Below, in pieces: positions 56,615 to 64,000 of a stretch of DNA of 64,000 nucleotides (its first letter is position 1; each line of letters starts with the position of its first letter). Made by a program: the position numbers and the translations under genes. The notes under the pieces were generated by a model. The model did no database searches, was not told the DNA's origin, and worked only from the letters and a program-made list of their open reading frames with translations. This stretch comes from Streptococcaceae bacterium (lineage in GTDB: Bacteria > Bacillota > Bacilli > Lactobacillales > Streptococcaceae). The stretch covers positions 186,001-250,000 of the forward strand of contig CABIZZ010000002.1 of the NCBI GenBank assembly GCA_902363395.1. The letters are read 5' to 3'.

Positions 56615-57418
56615 CTATTTTCTAAATTTAACAAAAATATTTGAGAGCAAAAAGAAGGATACAAATAAGAGGGTAATGGTCGCACTAACCGGTGTATCCG
56701 GGTAATAAGAAAGAATGAGACCACTGACCATCCCTACAAAACCAATGACCACTGCCAAAAGCATGACTGAACGGAAGGTTTTTCCTAGCTTTAAAGCAAT
56801 ACTAGCTGGCAAGACCATGATGGTAGAGACCAACAAGGAGCCCGCAGCCGGGATCATCAAGGCGATAGCCACCCCTGTCACAATATTAAACAAGATAGAC
56901 ATGAGACGCACGGGTAAACCATCTACATAAGCTGTATCCTCGTCAAACGTAAGAATATACATCGGACGAATAAAGAGAACCGTCAAACACAAAACAATCG
57001 CCGCTATGACAAACAGAGCTAGCACTTGCTCATCGGTAATGGTCAAGGTAGAACCAAATAGGTACTGGTCCAAACTCATGGAGCTTTTACCGCCACCCTT
57101 CATGATCACCAAAGCCAAGGCCAAGCCCGTCGACATGAGAATCGCTGTCCCTATTTCCATAAAATCTTTATAGACTGTGCGTAAGTACTCTAAAAATACA
57201 GCCGCTATGATCACCACAATGACTGTAGAAATAGTCGGGGAGAAACCAAGGAAAAGACCAAAAGCAACCCCTGATAGAGAAACGTGACTCAGCGTATCAC
57301 TCATCAAGCTCTGGCGACGTAAAATCAAAAATACACCTAAGATAGGAGAGAAGAGACTCATAGCAACCATCGCCAACAAGGCCCGTTGCATAAAATCATA
57401 TTGAAAGAGACTAAGCAT
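56615..57418 (-). CDS. adcB: Zinc ABC transporter permease AdcB
   Basis: This 267-residue permease has eight or nine transmembrane segments of the ABC-3 metal transporter family: [35 protein letters not shown], and [23 protein letters not shown] 57418 overlaps the adcC end by 8 bases and follows AGGTGAGG; upstream frame to 57448 is not needed. It moves zinc across the membrane with AdcC. Confidence 0.95.
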   Translation of the reverse strand: MLSLFQYDFMQRALLAMVAMSLFSPILGVFLILRRQSLMSDTLSHVSLSGVAFGLFLGFSPTISTVIVVIIAAVFLEYLRTVYKDFMEIGTAILMSTGLALALVIMKGGGKSSMSLDQYLFGSTLTITDEQVLALFVIAAIVLCLTVLFIRPMYILTFDEDTAYVDGLPVRLMSILFNIVTGVAIALMIPAAGSLLVSTIMVLPASIALKLGKTFRSVMLLAVVIGFVGMVSGLILSYYPDTPVSATITLLFVSFFLLSNIFVKFRK

Positions 57419-58115
57419 GGTCCTCACCTCCATCTTTTTCATGGACATTAAAGCAACGCCATGGAGAATTTTGTTTTCTCACTAGGTGAATATTGCGATC
57501 CGCGTAATGGCTCACCTCTTCAGGATCATGCGTAATCATCAAAACAGCCTTCCCATGATGATGGGCACTGTGGTGCATCAATTCATAAAACTCATCCTTA
57601 CTACCAGCATCCATCCCAGTAGTCGGTTCATCCAAGACAAAAATATCTGGATCAGACGCAAACATTCGTGCAATGACAGCCCGTTGTTTCTGGCCACCGG
57701 ATAGAGCCCCTAAAGGTTTATCACGATGCTCTAACATCCCAACAGCAGATAAACTAGCTAGAATGTGCTCCTCATCGTGATGATTTAACCGACGAAACCA
57801 ACCCTTACGAGGATACCGCCCCGATTTCACAAACTCATAAACAGAACTGGGAAAGCCAGCATTAAAGCTTGCAATTTGTTGGGGAAGATAAGCGATTCGT
57901 AATTTTTTACCAGCTACATTTTCCTTAGCAATTTCAACCGTCCCTACTTTAGGTTTTAAGATGCCAAGACTTGCCTTGATCAAAGTAGATTTGGCTGCGC
58001 CATTCTCACCAGTCAGCGTCACAAACTCACCGCTGTCCAAGTAATAATTCACACCTTCTAGAACAGGTTCTCGATCATAATAAAACGAAAGATCTTTAAC
58101 AGTGATATAACGCAT
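57411..58115 (-). CDS. adcC: Zinc ABC transporter ATPase AdcC
   Basis: This 234-residue ATPase has the signature [18 protein letters not shown], Walker B in [13 protein letters not shown] and the switch His in MITHDPEE. The Walker A reads [13 protein letters not shown], with Ala in place of the usual Gly before the Lys. I recall the same in other streptococcal AdcC proteins, so it is probably functional. Its ATG overlaps the adcR stop by one base. Confidence 0.95.
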   Translation of the reverse strand: MRYITVKDLSFYYDREPVLEGVNYYLDSGEFVTLTGENGAAKSTLIKASLGILKPKVGTVEIAKENVAGKKLRIAYLPQQIASFNAGFPSSVYEFVKSGRYPRKGWFRRLNHHDEEHILASLSAVGMLEHRDKPLGALSGGQKQRAVIARMFASDPDIFVLDEPTTGMDAGSKDEFYELMHHSAHHHGKAVLMITHDPEEVSHYADRNIHLVRKQNSPWRCFNVHEKDGGEDHA

Positions 58116-58552
58116 TAACGAAGATCCTCCAATAAGCGAGATAAAAACCTAGAAATAACCATTTGTTCTTCTTGAGAAAATTCACTCAAAACCTGATTAT
58201 AAACAGCCAAAGTATGATCATGATGATGAGAATGTTCCTCAGCAACTGGACGCCCCAAATCTGTTAAACGGTACAAAACAATCCGAGCGTCTTTCTCATC
58301 TTTTAGAGCTTCTAACATCCCAAAAGAAAGTAATTGTTTAACAGCTTTAGTAACAGCAGCTTGACTAACATTCAGCAATTTAGCAAGCTCAGAATTGGAA
58401 TAATTATTCTTTGATAATAACATTAAAATGTGTTCTTGCGTATTGGTTAAAGAAAAACCACTAGTACAAGAACCAATCAATACTTCATGCTGATTCTCAG
58501 AAATAAGTAAGATAGAATTCAAAAACTCATCTATCTGATTAGCAACCTTCAT
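58115..58552 (-). CDS. adcR: Zinc-responsive MarR-type repressor AdcR
   Basis: This is a 145-residue winged helix protein. The DNA-binding part is [27 protein letters not shown], and the wing follows. Zinc ligands of AdcR are visible: early Glu and His ([10 protein letters not shown]), and the C-terminal [14 protein letters not shown] cluster. With zinc it represses adcRCBA and other zinc-uptake genes. First gene of the operon, behind two AdcR boxes. Confidence 0.95.
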   Translation of the reverse strand: MKVANQIDEFLNSILLISENQHEVLIGSCTSGFSLTNTQEHILMLLSKNNYSNSELAKLLNVSQAAVTKAVKQLLSFGMLEALKDEKDARIVLYRLTDLGRPVAEEHSHHHDHTLAVYNQVLSEFSQEEQMVISRFLSRLLEDLR

Positions 58553-58568
58553 AGGAACTTCCTTTCTA

Positions 58569-58595
58569 TTAACCAGTAAATACTTTACCGGTTAA
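58569..58595. promoter_or_regulatory. Tandem AdcR operator sites of adcRCBA
   Basis: TTAACCAGTAAA (58569-58580) and TTTACCGGTTAA (58584-58595) both match the AdcR consensus TTAACYRGTTAA with one or two changes. They lie 17-43 bases before the adcR ATG, over the promoter. Confidence 0.82.
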
Positions 58596-58651
58596 TTATA
58601 ACACAGTAAAGGAAAATAGTCAAAGTATTTTCAGAAAACAATAAAAACAAA

Positions 58652-58674
58652 TTTTAGTAACTAATAGGTAACTC
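58652..58674 (+). repeat. 23-base motif near the integration scar, copy 1
   Basis: TTTTAGTAAC-taata-GGTAACTC. The same with five T in the centre lies at 58879-58901, and a partial copy (TTTTAGTAAC) at 61461-61470. They might be integrase arm sites or remains of earlier insertions. Confidence 0.5.
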
Positions 58675-58702
58675 AACGTTACAAATTCAACGAAAAAAAG
58701 AA

Positions 58703-58730
58703 AAAGACAAGGTCCGAAAACCTTGTCTTT
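58703..58730. terminator. Former terminator of the tRNA-Leu gene
   Basis: AAAGACAAGGT pairs with ACCTTGTCTTT. It lies 8 bases beyond the 3' end of the tRNA fragment in its direction of transcription (minus). A similar hairpin occurs after the ABC exporter pair at 61376-61400. Confidence 0.7.
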
Positions 58731-58737
58731 AATACTA

Positions 58738-58790
58738 TACCGGCGGCCGGGGTCGAACCGGCACGTCCTTGCGGACACTGGATTTTGAGT
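58738..58790 (-). other. 3' fragment of tRNA-Leu(CAA): attachment-site scar of an integrated element
   Basis: On minus the sequence runs from the anticodon loop (CTCAAAA, anticodon CAA) through the anticodon stem 3' strand TCCAG and variable arm TGTCCGCAAGGACG. It ends in the T-arm (GCCGG-TTCGACC-CCGGC) and acceptor 3' strand CGCCGGT-A. The 5' half is missing: bases beyond 58790 do not pair with TCCAG. This is the pattern left by a tyrosine recombinase at the 3' part of a tRNA. The missing half points right, so the element lies at higher coordinates. Confidence 0.82.
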
Positions 58791-59239
58791 TCTATGAATA
58801 CATTTTTTAAATCTTATAACCTTGATTTAATAGGGTTTTAGGACTTTTGAATCTTGCAAAATAGACTCATTTTTCAAATTTTAGTAACTTTTTGGTAACT
58901 CTGTTGTATCAAAAACTTTTTACATATGCTACTATCTTCGTTATAGCTAACTTTAATTCTCATTTATTAAGTATACCTAAGTTTTATGTTTAAATTTTGT
59001 ATAGAATAGCTGTACCTCTTAATAAAGTTATGATTTCGCTTTCAAAGAAACCTCGTTTATGATACTATTATGAAAATAGAAAAAATTCTTAGTTCGCTAA
59101 TGACCTTTATACGAGATCCAGAGGAAATAGGAATTTTATCCATTAAAAATACGTTTCATAAGTTACTTACTTGATATTAACAGGATTCCACTATTGTATA
59201 ATTAAATCAAATATGACGCCGGGACCAGGAGGATTTATT
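58791..59239. other. AT-rich left end of the integrated element
   Basis: This stretch has no convincing gene. It holds the second copy of the 23-base motif (58879-58901) and a 34-codon frame at 59070-59174 without a ribosome site. TATAAT (59198-59203) probably belongs to the ABC exporter promoter. Confidence 0.55.
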
Positions 59240-59971
59240 ATGGTTAATAATGTAGCTGTTAAAGTCTCAAACCTTTCAAAAGAATTTTTGTTAGGGCAAG
59301 ACAAAACTGTCTCTATTTTGAAAGATGTTTCTTTATCTGTCAATTATGGGGAATTTGTATCAATCCTTGGTGTCAGCGGTTCTGGAAAGTCTACTTTATT
59401 AAGTTGTTTATCAAGTTTATCTGAACCAACAAGTGGCGAAGTTGTTATCAATGGTGTGAATCCATACACTTTAAAAGAAGGGAAACTTGCTAAATTTAGA
59501 AGGCAAGATATTGCAATTATTTTTCAAAATTATAATCTGGTACCTGCTCTACCTGTACTAGAAAATGTTACACTTCCTCTGAGACTCTCAGGAAAGAGTG
59601 TTGATAGCAATAAAGTAAAAAAAATGTTGGATAGTTTGAATTTTAAAGCAGAACTATCATCATTAGTTGCTACCTTATCAGGTGGAGAACAGCAAAAAGT
59701 GGCTATTACTCGTGCAATAATAGCTGATAGTAAAATTATTTTTGCTGATGAGCCAACAGGAGCTCTGGATAGCGTCTCAAGAAAACTTATTTTTGAAACA
59801 CTTCGTAATTTAGCAAGTCAAGGAAAATGTGTTTTTATGGTCACTCATGATATTGAGTTGGCTTCAAAAACTGACAGAGCACTCATTTTAAAAGACGGAA
59901 AAATATCTCGACAAATTATTAAACCTTCAGCTGATGAGCTCTACCAAGCACTTGAAAGTAGTAAAGATTAA
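59240..59971 (+). CDS. ABC transporter ATPase (MacB/LolD type)
   Basis: This 244-residue protein starts at ATG 59240 behind AGGAGG; the open frame reaches back to 59171 without support. Walker A is LGVSGSGKSTLLSCLSSL, signature LSGGEQQKVAITRAII, Walker B IIFADEPTGALDS, switch MVTHDIE. With the FtsX-like permease 17 bases downstream it forms an exporter or peptide-resistance pump of the MacB superfamily, such as those giving bacteriocin or antibiotic peptide immunity. The AT-rich composition marks acquired DNA. Confidence 0.92.
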   Translation: MVNNVAVKVSNLSKEFLLGQDKTVSILKDVSLSVNYGEFVSILGVSGSGKSTLLSCLSSLSEPTSGEVVINGVNPYTLKEGKLAKFRRQDIAIIFQNYNLVPALPVLENVTLPLRLSGKSVDSNKVKKMLDSLNFKAELSSLVATLSGGEQQKVAITRAIIADSKIIFADEPTGALDSVSRKLIFETLRNLASQGKCVFMVTHDIELASKTDRALILKDGKISRQIIKPSADELYQALESSKD

Positions 59972-59988
59972 TTTGAGGAGGATTTATT

Positions 59989-61305
59989 ATGCTAAAATTA
60001 ATCATTTACCAATTTCAGTATTCAAAAAGACAATGGTTAGGAACAATACCATTACTATTTGTATCTAGCCTGATTGTTGGAACATCTTTATTTGGTATTG
60101 CTAGTGCAATAAAGACTGCTAATATTAACGCTTCACAACTTTTTCAAATGCTAATAATTTTTGGAGGGACTACTTTATTTTTCCTTATTTCAAATAATAT
60201 AAGACTGCTAATAGATATCTTTAAAAAAGATTACCAATTATGGGCTATCTTAGGCGCAAGCAGAACTCAGCTATCTTTATTAGTATCTGGACAGTTTTAT
60301 TTAATGGCAGTGATTGTTAGTAGTATTGGTACAATACTTTCATTCTTCATGGCAGGTAGTTACTATAAATTTTTACAAAATTTATTAGGAAGAGATGAGT
60401 TACCTGATTTAGTTATTACAGCCAACATTCAATCAATTTTATTGAGTGTTTTTATAGTCCCAACAATTGTCGGGATAGGGGCTTACTTTTATTCAAGTCG
60501 AATACTTAAAATATCATCAATATTAAAACCAAAAAAGAAAAAAAGAAAAGTTACAGTAACTGGTTTTATTAACATCTCTGTTCGTTTATTCCTATGGTTA
60601 CTATGTATAGGTTTTATTGTTTCAGCAGGTTTTATCAGAAACAAAGAAATAATTGCAACAAAGTCAAGCATAATATTATTTTTATTAATTATTCACATCC
60701 TTATTATTCAATCACTATCTCCATCAATTCAAATATTTCTAATAAAATTTTTAATGAGGATATTTCCAACTGAAAATTATGTAATCAATACAGGCTTTTG
60801 GGATCTACTATCCAATCCTAGCTATTTGAAAAGTATACAAACTTCAATGAGCATGGGAGTAACTCTCATTTCTGGGTTTATTCTTTACACCCAAAATATG
60901 TATTCATTCATGAATACAGCAAACGGTGTAGAAGAAGCAAGAGCTTCCTTTATTGCTTATCTGTCTGCTCCAATTATTCTGATTATTACTAGTTCTATTT
61001 CCCTTACAATTTTATCTTCTAATAAAGATATTGAGGACATTAAACAGTTAAAGACACTAGGAGTGTCAAGATTACAACTTTTTAAAATACGTATAGCCGA
61101 GGCAATAATACATTCGGTATTAATTTTATTAGTATCAGTAGTTTTCAATTTAATTATTTTACTTTTAGTTAGCTTTATTGGCCAACTTTTTGGCCGTAGT
61201 TTAGTAGATATATCAGGTTTCTGGCAACCGAGTTTTATAATTATTTCTTTGTTAGTTATTTTTTATAGTATTACAAAGGGATTTTATTTATTTCAAGATA
61301 GATAA
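59989..61305 (+). CDS. FtsX-like ABC transporter permease
   Basis: This is a 438-residue membrane protein. A helix at residues 17-38 is followed by three more (about 50-180) and a second group from residue 200 on; the last segments carry ILSSNKDIEDIKQLKTLGVSRLQLFKIRIAEA, the coupling region typical of FtsX/MacB permeases. No large extracellular domain is obvious. Partner of the preceding ATPase. Role probably in export of, or protection from, an antimicrobial peptide; no peptide gene is visible. Confidence 0.88.
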   Translation: MLKLIIYQFQYSKRQWLGTIPLLFVSSLIVGTSLFGIASAIKTANINASQLFQMLIIFGGTTLFFLISNNIRLLIDIFKKDYQLWAILGASRTQLSLLVSGQFYLMAVIVSSIGTILSFFMAGSYYKFLQNLLGRDELPDLVITANIQSILLSVFIVPTIVGIGAYFYSSRILKISSILKPKKKKRKVTVTGFINISVRLFLWLLCIGFIVSAGFIRNKEIIATKSSIILFLLIIHILIIQSLSPSIQIFLIKFLMRIFPTENYVINTGFWDLLSNPSYLKSIQTSMSMGVTLISGFILYTQNMYSFMNTANGVEEARASFIAYLSAPIILIITSSISLTILSSNKDIEDIKQLKTLGVSRLQLFKIRIAEAIIHSVLILLVSVVFNLIILLLVSFIGQLFGRSLVDISGFWQPSFIIISLLVIFYSITKGFYLFQDR

Positions 61306-61373
61306 ATTGGAATAGTTACTGATTCAAAAAGAACACACTTATTGACATTGAAACAAAAGCAATACTAAAACGA

Positions 61374-61408
61374 AAAAGACAAGGATAAAACACCTTGTCT
61401 TTTTTTTA
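61374..61408 (+). terminator. Terminator of the ABC exporter operon
   Basis: AGACAAGG pairs with CCTTGTCT and is followed by eight T. Confidence 0.9.
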
Positions 61409-61525
61409 AAATACTAACAACTTAGACTAACAATGGGTCTTTTTTCATAATTTAGCACCTTTTTAGTAACCTGTTCAAGATACGGATGTATAGTCCATAT
61501 AAAGACAATTCAAATTAGATTACGT

Positions 61526-61843
61526 CTATCTATTTATTTTATCTTTTATTTGCTTTAAGTCATTTATCTCTTTTAGAATACTAAAAATATAGACACTAAA
61601 TAGAACTACACCAAAAAAAGATAAAACAAAGAAACCTAACGTAAGTATTTCGCCTCTAACAGCTAGTACTCCAAGGGAAAAAATACCGATAGCAATTATG
61701 GAAATTATGAGGATAAACCACAAGTAAATCATATAAAACTTATAAAGATAGCAAAAGGACTTATTTTTTTGTTTAGGCTTATCCTTCCAATTTAAATAAA
61801 AGAAATAAGGTATATAAATAATTAAAATAAATAGAAATTCCAT
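61526..61843 (-). CDS. Hypothetical membrane protein
   Basis: This is about 105 residues from ATG 61843; a GTG at 61852 is possible (GAGAGG upstream). It has three hydrophobic segments (LFILIIYIPYFFYL, FYMIYLWFILIISIIAIGIF, LTLGFFVLSFFGVVLFSVYIF) and a charged C-terminus (KEINDLKQIKDKINR). No family recognised. It is part of the AT-rich island. Confidence 0.55.
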   Translation of the reverse strand: MEFLFILIIYIPYFFYLNWKDKPKQKNKSFCYLYKFYMIYLWFILIISIIAIGIFSLGVLAVRGEILTLGFFVLSFFGVVLFSVYIFSILKEINDLKQIKDKINR

Positions 61844-61947
61844 TTCTAGCACAACCTCTCATCTTATTCCCCTTAATCAAATACATAATTTATAGCATAT
61901 TAAAACTTTTTATTTAGGCAAACTAATAACAAAAACTAAATGTAAAA

Positions 61948-62568
61948 TCATTCGTTAATCAATTCCTCAATTTCCTTTATCCCTTCAAACTCTCCAACAC
62001 TTTCGAAAAGTTCTATAGCTCGTTTGAAATGTCTATTGGATAATTCCGTATCTTCCAAGGCTAAATAGATTTCACCTAACCCTCTATAGCTACAAGCTTG
62101 AGAAATCACGTCATCAGTCTCTAAAGATTGTTCCAATGACAGATTCATGAATGTAAGTGCTTCATCAAGGTTGTTTAATTTAAATCTCACATAGCCTTGT
62201 TCGTAGTTATTCACAGCTTTCTTTAGATTATCATTTGGAAAATGCTCTTCAATTATCTTCACTTCATCTTCAATGAGCTTTAAAGCCTTATGAAAATCAC
62301 CCTGATCTCTGTAGATCATAGCTAATTGATGTAATCCAATGTGTTCATTTTCTTTATCTTCATTTTGTTGAGCTAATAAAATGTATTTCTCAAATATACG
62401 GGTACACGAGGCATAGTCTTTTTCTGCCAATAATAAATACCCCATCAGATTTAAAAGGCTAAAATCTGTACAGGTATCAATGGAAAAATCTTGTTCAACC
62501 AACTTTTTAGCTTCTGATGTTTTTCCCTCCAGAAACAAGGCCCAAGCTGTATCAAGTTTAGAGACCAT
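61948..62568 (-). CDS. TPR repeat protein
   Basis: This 206-residue all-helical protein has tandem tetratricopeptide repeats, for example DTAWALFLEGKTSEAKKLVEQDF, IGLHQLAMIYRDQGDFHKALKLIE, YVRFKLNNLDEALTFMNLSLEQS and YRGLGEIYLALEDTELSNRHFKRAIELFES. No other domain. TPR proteins bind peptides or partner proteins. In Firmicutes many sense signalling peptides, often fused to an XRE domain; here an XRE protein lies 1 kb away as a separate gene. Function unknown. Confidence 0.75.
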   Translation of the reverse strand: MVSKLDTAWALFLEGKTSEAKKLVEQDFSIDTCTDFSLLNLMGYLLLAEKDYASCTRIFEKYILLAQQNEDKENEHIGLHQLAMIYRDQGDFHKALKLIEDEVKIIEEHFPNDNLKKAVNNYEQGYVRFKLNNLDEALTFMNLSLEQSLETDDVISQACSYRGLGEIYLALEDTELSNRHFKRAIELFESVGEFEGIKEIEELINE

Positions 62569-62766
62569 CTATTTTCCCCTTTCAACTATAAACAAACTTC
62601 ATAAAATAAAATCACTCAACAATAATATACTAATCTTTACCTATTGAAACTTAATCAAATAAACCATACTTTTATAAATCAAGTCATCTAGGGCACTTTT
62701 GCTGATAGTGACCATTTCCTCCCTATAATGAAAATCCTTTATTAGCTAGATAACATTAAAATCTGT

Positions 62767-63438
62767 CTAGCTATACATCATTAGCAAAAGAATTCCTGTT
62801 GCATTTCCAAGAATATGAGAAAGTGTTGAAATCAAACAATTCCCAGACTTTTTATAAATCATTGCATAGATGATACTATCAACAAAAATCATGAAAATAT
62901 CGTAGCTTACAAGCCCAACGCTTCCACTAGAAATATGGGCTATCGCGAAGAATAAAGAAGATAGAATGGCACAAAGCCAAAATGGTATAATTCTCATTGA
63001 CTTACCAAGAAAGAAACCTCTCCATGCAATTTCTTCCCCCAAGGCTGCGATTACTATTTGAACCATAAGGAGCGGTATTTTATCGAAGGATAACATACCA
63101 TCCGTTCTTCCCAAAACATGACTAGCAAAAGCGCCCTTAAATATCATATCACCGACAAGCAAAGTTGCTGCAGCGGTTCCTACAGGAAGCAAGACCAAAA
63201 GAATTACCCCTTGTTTTTTCAGATCATCGAAAAATGATTTAAAGCGCAAACCTGATTCTATATGTGATTTTTTATCAAAATGTTCAAGAACAAAGAAAAA
63301 GAGAATACCAATCAGGACAGTGAGACCTGACAAAGAAAGTTCAGGTATTATCTTTGTCAAAGACAATACTGCCATTAGAAACAAACCAATGATCGTAGTA
63401 TATACAGACTTTTTATCTATTTTAGCAAAATCAAGCAT
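62767..63438 (-). CDS. CPBP family intramembrane metalloprotease-like protein
   Basis: This 223-residue protein has seven or eight hydrophobic segments. The CPBP motifs are ALGEEIAWRGFFLGK (EExxxR), FFAIAHISSG (His) and LISTLSHILGNATG (second His and Asn). Such proteins include PncO-type bacteriocin immunity proteins. The neighbouring exporter genes fit a defence or immunity cassette, but no bacteriocin gene is visible. Confidence 0.82.
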   Translation of the reverse strand: MLDFAKIDKKSVYTTIIGLFLMAVLSLTKIIPELSLSGLTVLIGILFFFVLEHFDKKSHIESGLRFKSFFDDLKKQGVILLVLLPVGTAAATLLVGDMIFKGAFASHVLGRTDGMLSFDKIPLLMVQIVIAALGEEIAWRGFFLGKSMRIIPFWLCAILSSLFFAIAHISSGSVGLVSYDIFMIFVDSIIYAMIYKKSGNCLISTLSHILGNATGILLLMMYS

Positions 63439-63518
63439 AAATATTTCTCCTCTTTATATGGAATTCCGTCAATATTTTAGACACATTTTGGGAGGAAATT
63501 TTGAAGACTAGCGTCCTT

Positions 63519-63965
63519 CTAATTTTCCCAATAAGTTTTAACTTCTTCAAAAATCTTATTCAAAAGTTCTGCATCTTTTTCTGACAACTGATTTTTTTCT
63601 ATAACTCTATCTTTTAGTTCTGTTGCCTTTATTTTATTTCTTGCCACCGAAACTGCTATTGAATGTTTCAAAATATCAAACTCATCCTTTGAAAAGTTTG
63701 CAATATTGGTAAGGTCTAATTGTTCTAGAGGTAAACTACTGATAATTGAATAAGGTTTTTGTCCCAGCAAATAATCTGTAGTAGTACCAAAGATATTTGC
63801 TAACTTTACAACGAATTCTAATCCTGGTTCTAACGTTCCATTCTCCCAACGAGAATATGTCCCTTGTTGAACTCCAATTAATTCCGATATTTGTACTTGA
63901 GTTAATTTTTTTGATTTTCTGAGAGTTTTTAATCTATCTGAAAATTTATAATCCTCTGTATACAT
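63519..63965 (-). CDS. XRE/Cro-CI family transcriptional regulator
   Basis: This 148-residue protein has an N-terminal helix-turn-helix: LKTLRKSKKLTQVQISELIGVQQGTYSRWENGTLEPGLEFVVKLANIFGTTTDYLLG (residues 13-70). The remaining 75 residues are helical and charged with no clear motif; no peptidase triad is apparent. Likely regulator of genes in the island, with the promoter beyond or at the right edge. Confidence 0.88.
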   Translation of the reverse strand: MYTEDYKFSDRLKTLRKSKKLTQVQISELIGVQQGTYSRWENGTLEPGLEFVVKLANIFGTTTDYLLGQKPYSIISSLPLEQLDLTNIANFSKDEFDILKHSIAVSVARNKIKATELKDRVIEKNQLSEKDAELLNKIFEEVKTYWEN

Positions 63966-64000
63966 AAGTCTCCTATAAATATTCTTAATCGTATATTTTC

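Noticed and set aside
58738..58790. Complete tRNA-Leu gene
   Set aside because: The D-arm, acceptor 5' strand and anticodon-stem 5' strand are missing; only the 3' part is present.
59070..59174. 34-codon frame (MKIEKILSSLMTF...) upstream of the exporter ATPase
   Set aside because: No ribosome site and no family; possibly a remnant of a truncated gene.

Overview
The window reads as the chromosome of a mitis/sanguinis-group Streptococcus (S. parasanguinis-like, but the species is not provable from here). Pointers are RpoB and RpoC that read almost like the pneumococcal proteins, the competence genes ssbB and comGA-GG with ComX boxes, the sulA-D type folate operon, adcRCBA, and mitis-group intergenic repeats. 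Most genes lie on the minus strand. The right end (about 58.79 kb onward) is clearly more AT-rich.

Left to right. 1-3.3 kb: a sensory cassette with two membrane-anchored sugar-binding-type proteins, a HisKA_3 kinase and a LuxR-type regulator, with no transport genes in view. 3.5-8.5 kb: ssbB under a com-box, a small redox/tRNA-binding-domain cluster, pepA, a DUF1846 gene behind a structured leader, and a 51-residue membrane protein. 8.6-12.4 kb: folate operon folP-folC-folE-folBK behind a three-hairpin leader. 12.5-19.7 kb: a CPBP protein, ackA, a methyltransferase, the complete comG pilus operon and a DUF1033 gene. 19.9-24.5 kb: a compact five-gene exopolysaccharide operon (UDP-GlcNAc 2-epimerase, membrane protein with a GGDEF-like tail, 46-residue membrane protein, processive GT2 synthase, GH8 hydrolase). 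It resembles the Listeria pss system that makes poly-ManNAc. 24.8-37.4 kb: rpoC, rpoB, pbp1b, tyrS and rlmA. 37.4-54.1 kb: a host N-glycan foraging island. It has the YesMN two-component system, a DUF624 protein, the NgtS/P1/P2 importer, and GH20, ROK, GH38, GH125 and GH92 enzymes. Together these would import and strip mannose and GlcNAc from N-glycans. 54.2-58.6 kb: a lipoprotein and the zinc-uptake operon adcRCBA with AdcR boxes.

At 58,738-58,790 lies the 3' part of a tRNA-Leu(CAA) gene, cut in the anticodon loop. This is the usual scar of tyrosine-recombinase integration. Its orientation places the inserted element to the right, which fits the AT-rich cargo there: a MacB-like ABC exporter pair, a TPR protein, a CPBP protein and an XRE regulator. 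The integrase and the intact tRNA would lie beyond the window.

The least explained items are the pss-like exopolysaccharide operon with a GGDEF relic, the leader RNA before the DUF1846 gene, the folate-operon leader, and the integrated island.
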